Source: Massilibacteroides sp. (lineage in GTDB: Bacteria > Bacteroidota > Bacteroidia > Bacteroidales > Tannerellaceae). Taken from it: DNA of 36,849 nt. The translations under genes and the position numbers were made by a program. Positions 9,234 to 17,419 of the stretch are shown here, one piece after another; the first letter of the stretch is position 1; each line of letters opens with the position of its first letter. Below the pieces are notes generated by a model. That model saw only the letters and a list, made by a program, of their open reading frames with translations. It did no database searches and was not told the origin of the DNA. The stretch is from assembly GCF_028705895.1 (NCBI RefSeq), contig NZ_JAQWCQ010000038.1, forward strand, positions 1-36,849. The letters are read 5' to 3'.

Positions 9234-10295
9234 TTAAATATAATTATTATAGTATTGAATATTTTCTTTCATTAAAATATCGATAGGCATATGGTTGATC
9301 AGTTCGTTTTTCTCTTTTAGTACTAAATGACGGAACAATGCTTTTATACAATTCAGACCTTGTACCTCCGGTCGCTGAGCAATCAGGTGTGTTACTCGTC
9401 CGTTTTTCAGATAATGTATATTTTTATCTATCGCATCATATCCGACAAGCCTGAATTCTTTCTTTGTTTCATTGTTTTCCAAATAATCACCGATCAGATA
9501 GGCTTTTGAGTTAAAGATGATACCCATGTTTACTTCCGGATATTTTTGCATGAATTCATCGACTATTTCTTTGTTCTTGCCATCATCTCCGGCATGAATA
9601 TGCACATGATGGATTCTTCCCTGATAGTTTTTTTCTGATAAATAAGTGCGGAATCCTTCTTCACGTATCTGCACCTGAGTACTGATTTGATTGCCGATAC
9701 GAGAGAATTTAAAAACAACAATATCGTCATTGGCTTTTAATTGATTATATATTAATCTGCCGGCAATATAACCCGAATCAAACGAAGGCGTACCGTAATA
9801 TGCTACAGCATGTGTTCCTTCTATGTAGGCATCAATCAAAACATAAGGAATTTCTTTTTCATCTAATACCTTCGTAAGGTTTAAAACTCCTTCTTTAAAA
9901 AGAGTGGCAATCACTACTCCCTGACAATCTGAATTTTCTATTTGCGGAATCAATTCGTCAAAACTGTTCTTGTCGTACTGATCAAAGTACAATCGTCTTA
10001 CTTTAACATTATAACTGAATAAATCATTTTCTGCAGCTTCTATCCCCATACATAGTTGTTCCCAGTAAGCTCCTGTGTGAACTATGGGGGTGACGGTTAT
10101 AAAATGATATTGTTTTTTTAAAGCTAATGAACGCGCGATAAGGTTGGGATGATAATCTATTTCTTTTAAAACCTTTTCAACCTTTTCCCGCGCTTCTGTG
10201 GATACTTTTCCACGTTTATGAAGAATACGATCTACAGTTCCTGTAGAAACTCCGGACAACTCGGCAATATCTTTTATTCTATAATTCTTTTTCAT
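9234..10295 (-). CDS. LacI/GalR family transcriptional regulator of the hexuronate operon
   Basis: DNA-binding repressor of 353 aa. The N-terminal HTH (about 6-27, IKDIAELSGVSTGTVDRILH) and hinge helix (PNLIARSLA) are followed by a periplasmic-binding-protein-like effector domain (about 65-350). It is the first gene of the uxuB-uxuA operon and probably represses its own promoter: a near-palindrome with the central CG typical of LacI operators covers the predicted transcription start. The effector is likely a hexuronate or an intermediate such as fructuronate, mannonate or KDG (inference). It has no separate ligand clue. Confidence 0.93.
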   Translation of the reverse strand: MKKNYRIKDIAELSGVSTGTVDRILHKRGKVSTEAREKVEKVLKEIDYHPNLIARSLALKKQYHFITVTPIVHTGAYWEQLCMGIEAAENDLFSYNVKVRRLYFDQYDKNSFDELIPQIENSDCQGVVIATLFKEGVLNLTKVLDEKEIPYVLIDAYIEGTHAVAYYGTPSFDSGYIAGRLIYNQLKANDDIVVFKFSRIGNQISTQVQIREEGFRTYLSEKNYQGRIHHVHIHAGDDGKNKEIVDEFMQKYPEVNMGIIFNSKAYLIGDYLENNETKKEFRLVGYDAIDKNIHYLKNGRVTHLIAQRPEVQGLNCIKALFRHLVLKEKNELINHMPIDILMKENIQYYNNYI

Positions 10296-10321
10296 ATAGG
10301 ATGCATGATTGTTTCTTTATA

Positions 10322-10335
10322 TGTGTACGAACACA
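10322..10335. promoter_or_regulatory. Candidate LacI-family operator
   Basis: TGTGTACGAACACA is a near-perfect palindrome (one mismatched pair) with a central CG, the pattern of LacI/GalR operators. It overlaps the predicted transcription start (about 10332) of the lacI-uxuB-uxuA operon, just downstream of the -7 box. This suggests autorepression. I saw no second copy in the other intergenic regions I read. Confidence 0.6.
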
Positions 10336-10338
10336 AAA

Positions 10339-10369
10339 CAAATATAGACTAAATAAATAACTACTCAAA
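10339..10369 (-). promoter_or_regulatory. Promoter of lacI-uxuB-uxuA with both -33 and -7 boxes
   Basis: On the minus strand TTTG (10369-10366) is followed after exactly 19 bp by TATATTTG (10346-10339), the full Bacteroidetes TTTG/N19-21/TAnnTTTG consensus. The 5' UTR to the lacI ATG would be about 37 nt. This is the best promoter match in the window. Confidence 0.8.
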
Positions 10370-10443
10370 TAGTTGATGATAAATATTCTTTTTTGTTTGT
10401 TCTATACTCTTTATTTTTTGCAGACAGATCGGTCTTAAAAAAA

Positions 10444-10495
10444 TATCCCTGTGTTTTCTCTTTTGAAGGCAATCAAAAGAAAAAACACAGAGATA
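10444..10495. terminator. Long hairpin, possible terminator
   Basis: The arms 10444-10466 and 10473-10495 pair over 23 bp with two mismatches around the 6-base loop AGGCAA. The outer part is CTGTGTTTT/AAAACACAG and the inner part is T/A-rich. It lies between the 3' side of the membrane-protein gene (after the MITE-like element) and the lacI promoter. It could end leftward transcription, but a clean U-tract is not evident, so a protein site or RNA structure is also possible. Confidence 0.5.
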
Positions 10496-10507
10496 CCTTA
10501 AATAAAC

Positions 10508-10695
10508 TATGAGCCTGTTTAAATTTTTATAGGATATTTCTTGAGGGTTTGTTTCGGTCTTCTTTCATCTTCTTTTTTGCTTATCTGCATCTCCGCATTC
10601 AATCACATAGCCCGCTATGCTCATTCATGCGGATATACAACTAAACAAAAAATAAATCGAAATAAGCCACGAATAAAAATTTAAACAGGCTCTAT
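10508..10695. mobile_element. MITE-like element, 182 bp with 20-bp perfect terminal inverted repeats
   Basis: GAGCCTGTTTAAATTTTTAT (10511-10530) is matched exactly in inverse orientation at 10673-10692. Both ends are flanked by TAT (10508-10510 and 10693-10695), a probable 3-bp target duplication. The interior has no open reading frame and is itself an imperfect palindrome centred on CATAGCCCGCTATG, with CCGCAT and ATGCGG arms. I recall similar GAGCCTGTTTAAA repeats as common in Bacteroides genomes, but could not check. It is non-autonomous; the mobilising transposase is not in the window. Confidence 0.75.
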
Positions 10696-10710
10696 ATTTT
10701 GAGAAAAAAC

Positions 10711-11343
10711 TTAAAAAGTTTCTTCTATTTCTTTTGGTTGATTAGGCACGTTTAATGCACGGTAAACAACTAAGTACATTGTGAAACAAAGTGGATAGGC
10801 TACAAATATACCTACTATCAGAAGAATGAATCCAACTATCATTATTCCAATCATTGCCAGTAATAACAGGAATAGAGGCATTCCTTGATTTTTTGTTATT
10901 TCCCAACTGCGTTGCAGAGATTCAATAGCTCCGCAGTCTTCATCCACAATGTAAGCTGCGTAGAATTGAAGGCGGATTCCTAAATAGATACCTGGAATTA
11001 TAAATAAAAGAGTTCCTATAGTAGCTATGATTGAATAAATAATAGAAGCCAGAATGTATTTTAATACTTTACGGCTTTCTTGTCCATAAGCTGAAAACTG
11101 AGGTTCTTCTCCATCGAGTGCCTGAAAAATATTTCGGAAATAACCCAAGGAAAATATGCTACCTAATATTAAGACTATTATATTTATGATAATACTGAGC
11201 GTTATTGAGTTGCCTGCCAGTATTCCTAACGTAAAAGTGATAATATTAAATCCGATAAATAGCCCGGCCAATACCCATATATTTGCCTTAACTACTTCCC
11301 ATGACTTTAAAAAGGTTTCTTTAATGCTAAAAGTAGGATTCAT
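10711..11343 (-). CDS. Small polytopic membrane protein (DUF975/YciC-like), 210 aa
   Basis: Integral inner-membrane protein of unknown function. Hydrophobic helices appear at about 22-45, 48-70, 93-118, 150-170 and 172-195, with two glycine/proline-rich central stretches (LLFIIPGIYLGIRLQFY) typical of the DUF975 or GPDPase-membrane-domain type. I start at the ATG at 11343; a TTG two codons upstream (11349) is possible but poorer. It is monocistronic, with a TATGTTTG -7 box upstream and the MITE-like element 18 bp beyond its stop. No partner or substrate can be deduced. Confidence 0.8.
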   Translation of the reverse strand: MNPTFSIKETFLKSWEVVKANIWVLAGLFIGFNIITFTLGILAGNSITLSIIINIIVLILGSIFSLGYFRNIFQALDGEEPQFSAYGQESRKVLKYILASIIYSIIATIGTLLFIIPGIYLGIRLQFYAAYIVDEDCGAIESLQRSWEITKNQGMPLFLLLLAMIGIMIVGFILLIVGIFVAYPLCFTMYLVVYRALNVPNQPKEIEETF

Positions 11344-11376
11344 AAACAAATGATTTTTAAGTTAAAAATTGATATG

Positions 11377-11384
11377 CAAACATA
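11377..11384 (-). promoter_or_regulatory. -7 box for the membrane-protein gene
   Basis: Minus-strand TATGTTTG matches TAnnTTTG, 33 bp upstream of the chosen ATG. No good -33 element at the right spacing was seen. Confidence 0.4.
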
Positions 11385-11541
11385 CGATATTTTTTTATTA
11401 TACTATTAAAATCAATATATTTTTCAGAGTAAATGTGTTGAGAAACTATTTATTCGTTCTCTGTTTTGTCTGATTCTTATGTCAAAATATTGTTTTTGGG
11501 GATTGTTTGTTGTCAATGAAAATTACGCATAGAATGAAAAA

Positions 11542-11606
11542 AAAAATATAAAGGATATTTTTCCAAAAATATCCTTTATAATTGGAAAAATAACCTTTAT
11601 ATTTTT
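11542..11606. repeat. Three-arm AT-rich palindrome able to pair in two ways
   Basis: The left arm 11547-11562 pairs perfectly over 16 bp with 11565-11580 (two-base spacer CC). The longer left arm 11542-11565 also pairs with 11583-11606 over 23 of 24 bp. The shared core is GGATATTTTTCC-like. The two pairings exclude each other. It lies in the otherwise empty 418-bp noncoding stretch between the divergent membrane-protein and nuclease genes, about 130 bp upstream of the nuclease -7 box. It could be a set of protein-binding sites, or an RNA element if transcribed from further upstream. Nothing else in the stretch is identifiable apart from the -7 boxes. Confidence 0.75.
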
Positions 11607-11734
11607 GTGCTTATTTTTCGCTTGATTTTCAACATTGAAAAAAACGTCGGTTGACGGAGATAAATTAGTATATATTTAACCTGATCTACGGGGCTGTTAT
11701 TCATTCTGTCTTGTTTTAACTTTTGGAAAATGTC

Positions 11735-11742
11735 TATCTTTG
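11735..11742 (+). promoter_or_regulatory. -7 box for the nuclease gene; decides its start
   Basis: TATCTTTG matches TAnnTTTG, with a 3-of-4 match to the -33 box (CTTG, 11710-11713) 21 bp upstream. Transcription from about 11749 supports the ATG at 11762 over the in-frame TTG at 11723. Confidence 0.55.
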
Positions 11743-11761
11743 TCTGGCAATAGATGAAAAA

Positions 11762-12697
11762 ATGGCAAAAAGAAAATTAAAGAAGAAAAATACAAAGAAA
11801 TCCGGAAAGTCCTTTTGGGGAAGTATAAAACGTTTTATTGCGATTGTTTCTGTATCGCTTGTGTGTATTGTTGGAGGTATATTCTTGTATCTGAATTATG
11901 TACCTGAAGATAGAGCGAAAAATGTTGTTGATACGGTAATAAAGAAACTGCCGGAGATAATCGAATCTCAGCAGGCGGAGGTAAAACTGAAAAAAGAAGA
12001 CTTACCCACCGGCGCTGAAATACCAGTCCTTAAGAATGGTAATAAAGAACAGCTTATTAAGCATGAAGGGTATTCGGTTTCTTATAATCCGGATTTTAAG
12101 ATTCCGAACTGGGTGGCGTATGTATTGACTGAGGATAAAGTAAATAACGCAAAAGTAAAACGACATAATAAGTTTGTGCCTGATCCTGAAGTTAAGGGGG
12201 CAACTGCTTTAAATGAGGATTATTCGAAGACGGGCTATGACCGCGGACATATGGTTCCTGCAGGAGATATGAAATGGTCAGAGAAAGTTATGAGAGAAAC
12301 TTTCTATTTCAGTAATATTTGTCCGCAAGACAGAGGGTTGAACGGTGGTGTCTGGAATGATTTGGAGATGACTGTTCGTGTTTGGGCGAAAGAGAAGGGA
12401 GTGATCTATATCGTTACGGGGCCGGTTATTGAGAAAGACCTGAAGCGACTCGGAGGAAACAGGGTTGGAGTTCCTCGTTTATTTTATAAAGTAGTCTGTG
12501 ATCCGGAAAAAGCTCAGGCTATTGGTTTTCTGTTTGAGAACAGGGACTATAAACAAACTTCGCCACGTGATCAGGCAGTGTCTGTGGATCGGATAGAAGA
12601 GGTGACGGGTATCGACTTCTTCCCGCAACTTCCCGATAAGATCGAGAAAGAAATGGAAGCGAAAGTAAATCTCAATCATTGGTCGTTCTTCCGTTGA
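11762..12697 (+). CDS. DNA/RNA non-specific endonuclease (NUC1 / Endonuclease_NS family), 311 aa
   Basis: Sugar-non-specific nuclease of the beta-beta-alpha metal family. The catalytic motif DRGH is at 160-163 (general base H163) in YDRGHMVPAGDMKW, and the Mg-binding asparagine is likely N194 in CPQDRGLNGGVWNDLE. A very basic N-terminus (AKRKLKKKNTKKSGK) precedes one membrane helix (about 25-45), so the enzyme is probably anchored with its catalytic domain in the periplasm rather than released. Such enzymes are used for nucleic-acid scavenging or breakdown of incoming DNA; which applies here is unknown. No immunity gene lies nearby. It is convergent with the xylan operon, and their terminators overlap. 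Confidence 0.93.
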   Translation: MAKRKLKKKNTKKSGKSFWGSIKRFIAIVSVSLVCIVGGIFLYLNYVPEDRAKNVVDTVIKKLPEIIESQQAEVKLKKEDLPTGAEIPVLKNGNKEQLIKHEGYSVSYNPDFKIPNWVAYVLTEDKVNNAKVKRHNKFVPDPEVKGATALNEDYSKTGYDRGHMVPAGDMKWSEKVMRETFYFSNICPQDRGLNGGVWNDLEMTVRVWAKEKGVIYIVTGPVIEKDLKRLGGNRVGVPRLFYKVVCDPEKAQAIGFLFENRDYKQTSPRDQAVSVDRIEEVTGIDFFPQLPDKIEKEMEAKVNLNHWSFFR

Positions 12698-12698
12698 T

Positions 12699-12750
12699 AT
12701 CTTGAGAAAAGAAAGGGCATCCAATCACAATCGGACGCCCTTCTCAAGAT
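12699..12750. terminator. Terminator of the xylan operon (also convergent nuclease gene)
   Basis: An inner GC-rich hairpin (GGGC at 12715-12718 with GCCC at 12737-12740) forms best on the minus-strand RNA, where two G-U pairs complete an 11-bp stem followed by a pyrimidine-rich tail. An outer repeat ATCTTGAGAA/TTCTCAAGAT (12699-12708, 12741-12750) encloses it. It sits 15 bp after the last GH43 stop. Confidence 0.8.
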
Positions 12751-12764
12751 TCATCAAGTGGTAT

Positions 12765-14354
12765 TTATTTCTCTTTGGTGTAAGAGAAATAATCAATGTC
12801 TATATATCCTCCTGTGGAAGAAGTGGCATAATTAAACAACGCAAACCGTGTTCCCATAAATAGTCTCTTGTAATCGAAACGCATTTTAAAAGGCTCCCCA
12901 ATGCTTTTCCAGTTTATATTGTCATAACTATAGAAAAAAGTTGCAATATCTTTACCCAGATTAAAGTCTGCATCAATTCTCAGGTAGATGAGATCTTTAT
13001 CTATTGTAACTCGTTCTGTCTCTTTAGCATTTACATTTAAAACTTCTTTTAATTCTTCGCTCAGGTCAACCACATTTGTGGCAAAAGCCAGATAGCTCTG
13101 ATCCTTTTCTTTGTGGATTTCGAGAATAGCTGAATGTCCGTTAAACGCAGCAAAACCTGCAATATCCCCCTCATTCATATGTGAAATAACAAGAGCTATT
13201 GTGCCGCTGCATTTCGGTCCTTCCATACGTTGAGAAATCGTATTAGGTGCCAGATAAAGATTATTGACTACGCGAGCCGTTTTAAGACGTAAATATCCCG
13301 GGCGTTCGGTTAACGACCATGCCGGATTGATCGGATTATGATTCCATTGCCAATTCAGTTTTAACGTGTCCGAAGAGAAATCGTCGCTCTCAACCAAACG
13401 CCTGCCTGTATCATAGGTCGGGAAAGGTGTTATTCCCTCATCAGGTACTTTTCCGTCTTTGTCGCCCAACATAGGCCACCCGTTTTCCCATCTGACCGGC
13501 ATAAGCAACGGAACGCGCCCTACCGCATCCCTGTCCTGAAAAATCAGTCCGTACCAGTTTCCGTATTTATCATCAATTATACATCCTTGTCCCACATAAG
13601 GAAATCCCGCGAAATTATCTTCTAAGATTACCTTTTTCTCATAGGGTCCGGTTATCTTATCCGCACGATAACAGAGTTGGCGGCGTTTGCCATTCTGTGG
13701 CCAGGATATCATTAACAGATAGTATTTGCCATTATATTTAATCGCCTGACTTCCCTCAAGAAGACCTGTCTCGCTTGCGTCGCGTTCAAAGATTTTCATG
13801 TTTACACCTCCCTCTTTCACATCCGACAAATCTTCTCTCAGTTCCCGAAGTTCTCCCGTTCCATAATATACATACACTTTCCCGTCATCATCAAAAAATA
13901 AGGAATTGTCATGAAAATGCGGCATACGTGAAACAAGCTCCCACTTTCCTTCAGGATTCGTTGTCGAATACAGATAAGACCTGAATGGTTGATCATTGGG
14001 AGAGAACATGACATAATACTTACCCTTATGAAAACGAATAGAAGAAGCCCATTGTCCCCGTCCATATACTGTTCCGTTGAGCAAATCATATTTGGAATTA
14101 TCATTAAGCGTATCAAACACATAGCTTACTATCTCCCAATGAGCAAGATCTTTGGATTTCATGATCGGAGCGCCCGGCATGAGATGCATAGTGGTACTGA
14201 TCAGATAGTAGTCATCCCCATTGCGGGTAACAGACAGATCGGGAACATCAGCCCACATCATCGGATTAGTATAGCGAGTTTGGTTCTCCTGACTGTTTAT
14301 TCCGCTTGTGAAGAACAGAATACCAAGAAGTAAAAGGATTTTTTTCATCTTCAT
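12765..14354 (-). CDS. GH43 glycoside hydrolase with C-terminal beta-sandwich (GH43_12-like), 529 aa
   Basis: Exported beta-xylosidase or alpha-L-arabinofuranosidase candidate. After a signal peptide (about 1-21) the five-bladed propeller (about 28-330) carries the GH43 triad: base D39 (VPDLSV), pKa modulator D149 (HDNSLFF) and acid E200 (LLEGSQ). Residues about 340-525 resemble the beta-xylosidase C-terminal concanavalin-like domain (CBM91 type). It is the last gene of the eight-gene xylan operon, and its ATG follows the GH67 stop directly (TAAATG), implying translational coupling. A second ATG two codons later is possible. Subfamily and side-chain specificity are from memory of the family and uncertain. 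Confidence 0.92.
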   Translation of the reverse strand: MKMKKILLLLGILFFTSGINSQENQTRYTNPMMWADVPDLSVTRNGDDYYLISTTMHLMPGAPIMKSKDLAHWEIVSYVFDTLNDNSKYDLLNGTVYGRGQWASSIRFHKGKYYVMFSPNDQPFRSYLYSTTNPEGKWELVSRMPHFHDNSLFFDDDGKVYVYYGTGELRELREDLSDVKEGGVNMKIFERDASETGLLEGSQAIKYNGKYYLLMISWPQNGKRRQLCYRADKITGPYEKKVILEDNFAGFPYVGQGCIIDDKYGNWYGLIFQDRDAVGRVPLLMPVRWENGWPMLGDKDGKVPDEGITPFPTYDTGRRLVESDDFSSDTLKLNWQWNHNPINPAWSLTERPGYLRLKTARVVNNLYLAPNTISQRMEGPKCSGTIALVISHMNEGDIAGFAAFNGHSAILEIHKEKDQSYLAFATNVVDLSEELKEVLNVNAKETERVTIDKDLIYLRIDADFNLGKDIATFFYSYDNINWKSIGEPFKMRFDYKRLFMGTRFALFNYATSSTGGYIDIDYFSYTKEK

Positions 14355-16412
14355 TTAATTATGATGTTTCATGTCTAGTTTAATTTTCATAAGAGCATCT
14401 AATTCATGAACAGGTCTTTCAATATCGTAAGGGATAGGCAGCCCGGAGAATGTCTGGAAATAAAGCAGACAAGCATCTTTCCACCATACTGCATCTTTTG
14501 CCTGTATCTTCAATCTTGATTGAACATGCTTAAAACGATGCTCATCTACAAGTCCTTCTGTTTTATCCCAGATTTTCTGGAAATCACGAACTTGTTGCAC
14601 ACCCGAATCATATTTGTAGCACAGATTATCCCACAATGTTTTTCCGTTTTTCATTTTATACGTCCACGGAAGATGATGAAACCATAATAAGAATGCCTCA
14701 GGACAGGTTTCTAACTGATTAAATTCTTCCCGCAAAGGAGAAAAATATTGCGAAACCGCATTGCTTCCTGAAGTAGTTCTGTCAAATCCGATGCCTTGCT
14801 TATCCGCCTGATGATAATAGGAAGGAAGCCAGTCCGGGCGCGCTCCGGGAATAGCAGTCCAAGGTTCCGGACCGTAATGATGCCCCCACGCAAAAATATG
14901 ATGTAGTCCTAATGGCATCATATAATCTACGACAGCTTCATGAGACTGGAGCATCATTTCTTTTACCGGGTTAAGAAACTCGGGATTATCAGAAAAGGTC
15001 ATTTTAATCCATTCTTCCGCGATTTCTCCGGAAGAGATCGTATTTTTCCAAGCCATTCTCCCGAAAGTGTACCAGTTCGATTGTGCGAAATAATGACCAC
15101 ACCAGTTTTCGTCTTCACCAATATTGGCAACTCCGGCTATTGCGGTGAGCGGCTGTTTGAATAGTGTTCCGTCAGTCGTTTTGGCCACAGTAGAACCGGC
15201 ACCATTGCAATAGGTCTCGCTGTTAAGAAACTCTTCCCATTGGGTGGCAAGAAATACAAGATGATTTGAAAAGCCCAGATATTCCTGCGTTATCTGTAGT
15301 TCCGGCATAACAGCTGTCTTTTGCATAGCACCGAACAAAGGACTGAATGGTTCTCTCGGCTGAAAATCTATGGGACCGTTTTTTACCTGAATGATAACAT
15401 TATCCCGGAACTGACCATCTAATGGAAGGAATTCACTATAGGCTTGTTTCGCCCTGTCCTCATTTGATGGATTGTAAACAAATGCACGCCACATCACGAT
15501 TCCATCGTGCGATTTCAGTGCATCGGCCAACATATTTGCTCCGTCAGCATGTGTTCTTCCGAAATCCTGAGGGCCGGGTAAACCTTCTGAGTTAGCTTTT
15601 ACTAAAAAACCTCCGAAATCAGGTATCCGTTTATAAATCTCATTGACTTTCTCTTTCCACCATTGTGAGACGTTAGCGTCTAAGGGGTCAGAAGTAGAAA
15701 GTCCACCTAAAACAGCCGGTGAAGAAAAATTGACGGAAAGAAATACTTTGATATGATAAGGACGTAGTTCATCTGCAATAACCTTTACTTTATTCAGCAT
15801 GTCCGTATTAAGAACCTCTACAGGAGCATTGACATTATTCAATACCGTGGCATTAATTCCGATTGAAGCATTCAGTCGCCCATACTCTTTATAACGTGGA
15901 GAAACCACTGCCGGTAGCTGATCCCATCTCCAGATGGAATAACCCGCATAACCGCGTTCGACAGTTCTGTCTAAATTATCCCAGTGATTGAGTATGCGTA
16001 TATCATAATCGGGAGACTCTTCAATCTTTATATCAGTACAGTTTCCTCCTGTCGCTTGTAGGCGAAGCAGATGATAAGCTCCGTATAATATACCTTGCTC
16101 TTCTGACGCTTTAATCTCTATCCCGGAAGGATTTCCTGTAATTCTGTATCCGTCACACCCTAATGTCCGAATACTCTTTTCTTTAGTCAGTAAAAGTTTT
16201 ACCGGTTGTCCCATCCATTGCGTTCTTAATTCATGGATCGCTATAGTTAAAGTCGGACTATTCTTATTGCATGTCACCTTAGCATCTGCATTCGTGCTTA
16301 ATCGCAGCCATGCCGGATCGTAATCTTTTTCTTCTGATTGCGAAACCGCTATTTGTCCATAGCTGATGGTTATTGCTAAGCAACATAATACTATTCTTAC
16401 TATCCTTTTCAT
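14355..16412 (-). CDS. GH67 alpha-glucuronidase, 685 aa
   Basis: Removes (4-O-methyl)-D-glucuronic acid from the non-reducing end of xylo-oligosaccharides. A signal peptide (about 1-25) points to the periplasm. The N-terminal alpha/beta domain is followed by the TIM barrel. Catalytic residues align with Cellvibrio GlcA67A: acid E276 (KANSEGLPGPQDFG), and the base pair D349 (NGPIDFQPREP) and E377 (ITQEYLG). The spacings of 73 and 28 residues match E292/D365/E393. Length is normal. The start overlaps the stop of the upstream GH43 by four bases (ATGA). It links this operon to the nearby uxuB-uxuA genes, which handle the released uronic acid. Confidence 0.96.
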   Translation of the reverse strand: MKRIVRIVLCCLAITISYGQIAVSQSEEKDYDPAWLRLSTNADAKVTCNKNSPTLTIAIHELRTQWMGQPVKLLLTKEKSIRTLGCDGYRITGNPSGIEIKASEEQGILYGAYHLLRLQATGGNCTDIKIEESPDYDIRILNHWDNLDRTVERGYAGYSIWRWDQLPAVVSPRYKEYGRLNASIGINATVLNNVNAPVEVLNTDMLNKVKVIADELRPYHIKVFLSVNFSSPAVLGGLSTSDPLDANVSQWWKEKVNEIYKRIPDFGGFLVKANSEGLPGPQDFGRTHADGANMLADALKSHDGIVMWRAFVYNPSNEDRAKQAYSEFLPLDGQFRDNVIIQVKNGPIDFQPREPFSPLFGAMQKTAVMPELQITQEYLGFSNHLVFLATQWEEFLNSETYCNGAGSTVAKTTDGTLFKQPLTAIAGVANIGEDENWCGHYFAQSNWYTFGRMAWKNTISSGEIAEEWIKMTFSDNPEFLNPVKEMMLQSHEAVVDYMMPLGLHHIFAWGHHYGPEPWTAIPGARPDWLPSYYHQADKQGIGFDRTTSGSNAVSQYFSPLREEFNQLETCPEAFLLWFHHLPWTYKMKNGKTLWDNLCYKYDSGVQQVRDFQKIWDKTEGLVDEHRFKHVQSRLKIQAKDAVWWKDACLLYFQTFSGLPIPYDIERPVHELDALMKIKLDMKHHN

Positions 16413-17410
16413 TCTTTTTCGTTTTTCTGCATAGGCGATAGTTTTTTCCCTTCGATCGTTTTAATCGATCCGTCGGGATTGTATGTTAACTCTACTACTT
16501 TCAGACTTCGTAACCAGGTTTTACCTTCTGAAGGTACACAATCATGATGGAATAAATACCATTTCCCTTTAAATTCCACAATAGAATGATGTGTAGTCCA
16601 ACCGACTACCGGAGTTAAAATTACACCCTGATAAATAAAAGGCCCATAGGGATTATCACCAATGGCATAACAAAGCAGGTGGGTGTCTCCTGTTGAATAC
16701 GAATAATAATATTTCCCGTTATATTTATGAATCCAGGAAGCCTCAAAAAAACGTCTTTCATTATCACCCGCTTTTAACGGATTTCCTTCTTTATCTAAAA
16801 TAACAACGTCTTTGGGCTCTTCTGCAAATTCCAACATATTATCGCTGAGGCGAACTATCTTTCCGCATAAAGCCGGTTCATTGTCTGCCGGAAATGCCGC
16901 GCATTCTAACGCCTTATTATTACGATAACGTTGTAATTGTCCACCCCATAAGCCCCCGAAATACATATAATACACTCCGTCCTCTTCCAGAATGCAAGGA
17001 TCAATACTGTAGCTTCCTTTAATTGGATTTTCTTCCGGAACAAAAGGCCCTTCGGGACTGTCGCTTATCGCTACACCGATGCGGAATATATCGTTCTTAT
17101 CTTTTAACGGAAAATACATATAATACATTCCATTCTTACAGGCCACATCGTTGTCCCAGAGTTGACGGCCGGCCCAAGAGATATCTTTTACGTCCAAAAC
17201 AATTCCGTGATCAGTCACTTCACCGTTAATATCTTCCATAGAGAATACATGGTAGTCTTTCATGTTGAAATGATCTCCGTTGTCATTTTCTTCAATACCG
17301 CTTTCCCAGTCGTGCGATGGATAAATATACAATTTGCCATTGAATACATGCACTGCCGGGTCTGCCATATAATCACCCGGTACTAAATATCTTGGTGTCT
17401 TTGTTTCCAT
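16409..17410 (-). CDS. GH43 glycoside hydrolase without signal peptide (GH43_1-like), 333 aa
   Basis: Single-domain GH43, likely a beta-xylosidase or arabinofuranosidase. The triad is D17 (YMADPAV), D137 (YSIDPCIL) and E223 (FFEASWIH); these motifs resemble subfamily 1. It begins METKTPRYLVPGDYMADP, and the catalytic strand starts within 17 residues, so there is no room for a signal peptide. It is therefore probably cytoplasmic, unlike the other hydrolases in the operon, and would act on oligosaccharides brought in by the symporter two genes upstream. It lies 9 bp after the GH10 gene and overlaps the GH67 gene by 4 bp. The start could not be moved upstream: no in-frame ATG precedes it before the GH10 stop region. 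Confidence 0.92.
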   Translation of the reverse strand: METKTPRYLVPGDYMADPAVHVFNGKLYIYPSHDWESGIEENDNGDHFNMKDYHVFSMEDINGEVTDHGIVLDVKDISWAGRQLWDNDVACKNGMYYMYFPLKDKNDIFRIGVAISDSPEGPFVPEENPIKGSYSIDPCILEEDGVYYMYFGGLWGGQLQRYRNNKALECAAFPADNEPALCGKIVRLSDNMLEFAEEPKDVVILDKEGNPLKAGDNERRFFEASWIHKYNGKYYYSYSTGDTHLLCYAIGDNPYGPFIYQGVILTPVVGWTTHHSIVEFKGKWYLFHHDCVPSEGKTWLRSLKVVELTYNPDGSIKTIEGKKLSPMQKNEKE

Positions 17411-17419
17411 TTTAAAATT

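Noticed and set aside
11723-11761. TTG start giving a 13-residue longer nuclease
   Set aside because: The predicted transcription start (about 11749) is downstream, and the ATG at 11762 begins the basic-plus-helix anchor.
11762-12697. Nuclease as a toxin or anti-phage effector
   Set aside because: There is no immunity gene, secretion-system marker or defence partner nearby; a membrane-anchored scavenging or house-keeping nuclease is simpler.
13838-14122. 94-codon minus-strand frame within the GH43 gene
   Set aside because: Same strand but different frame from a GH43 with an intact triad; no independent motif.
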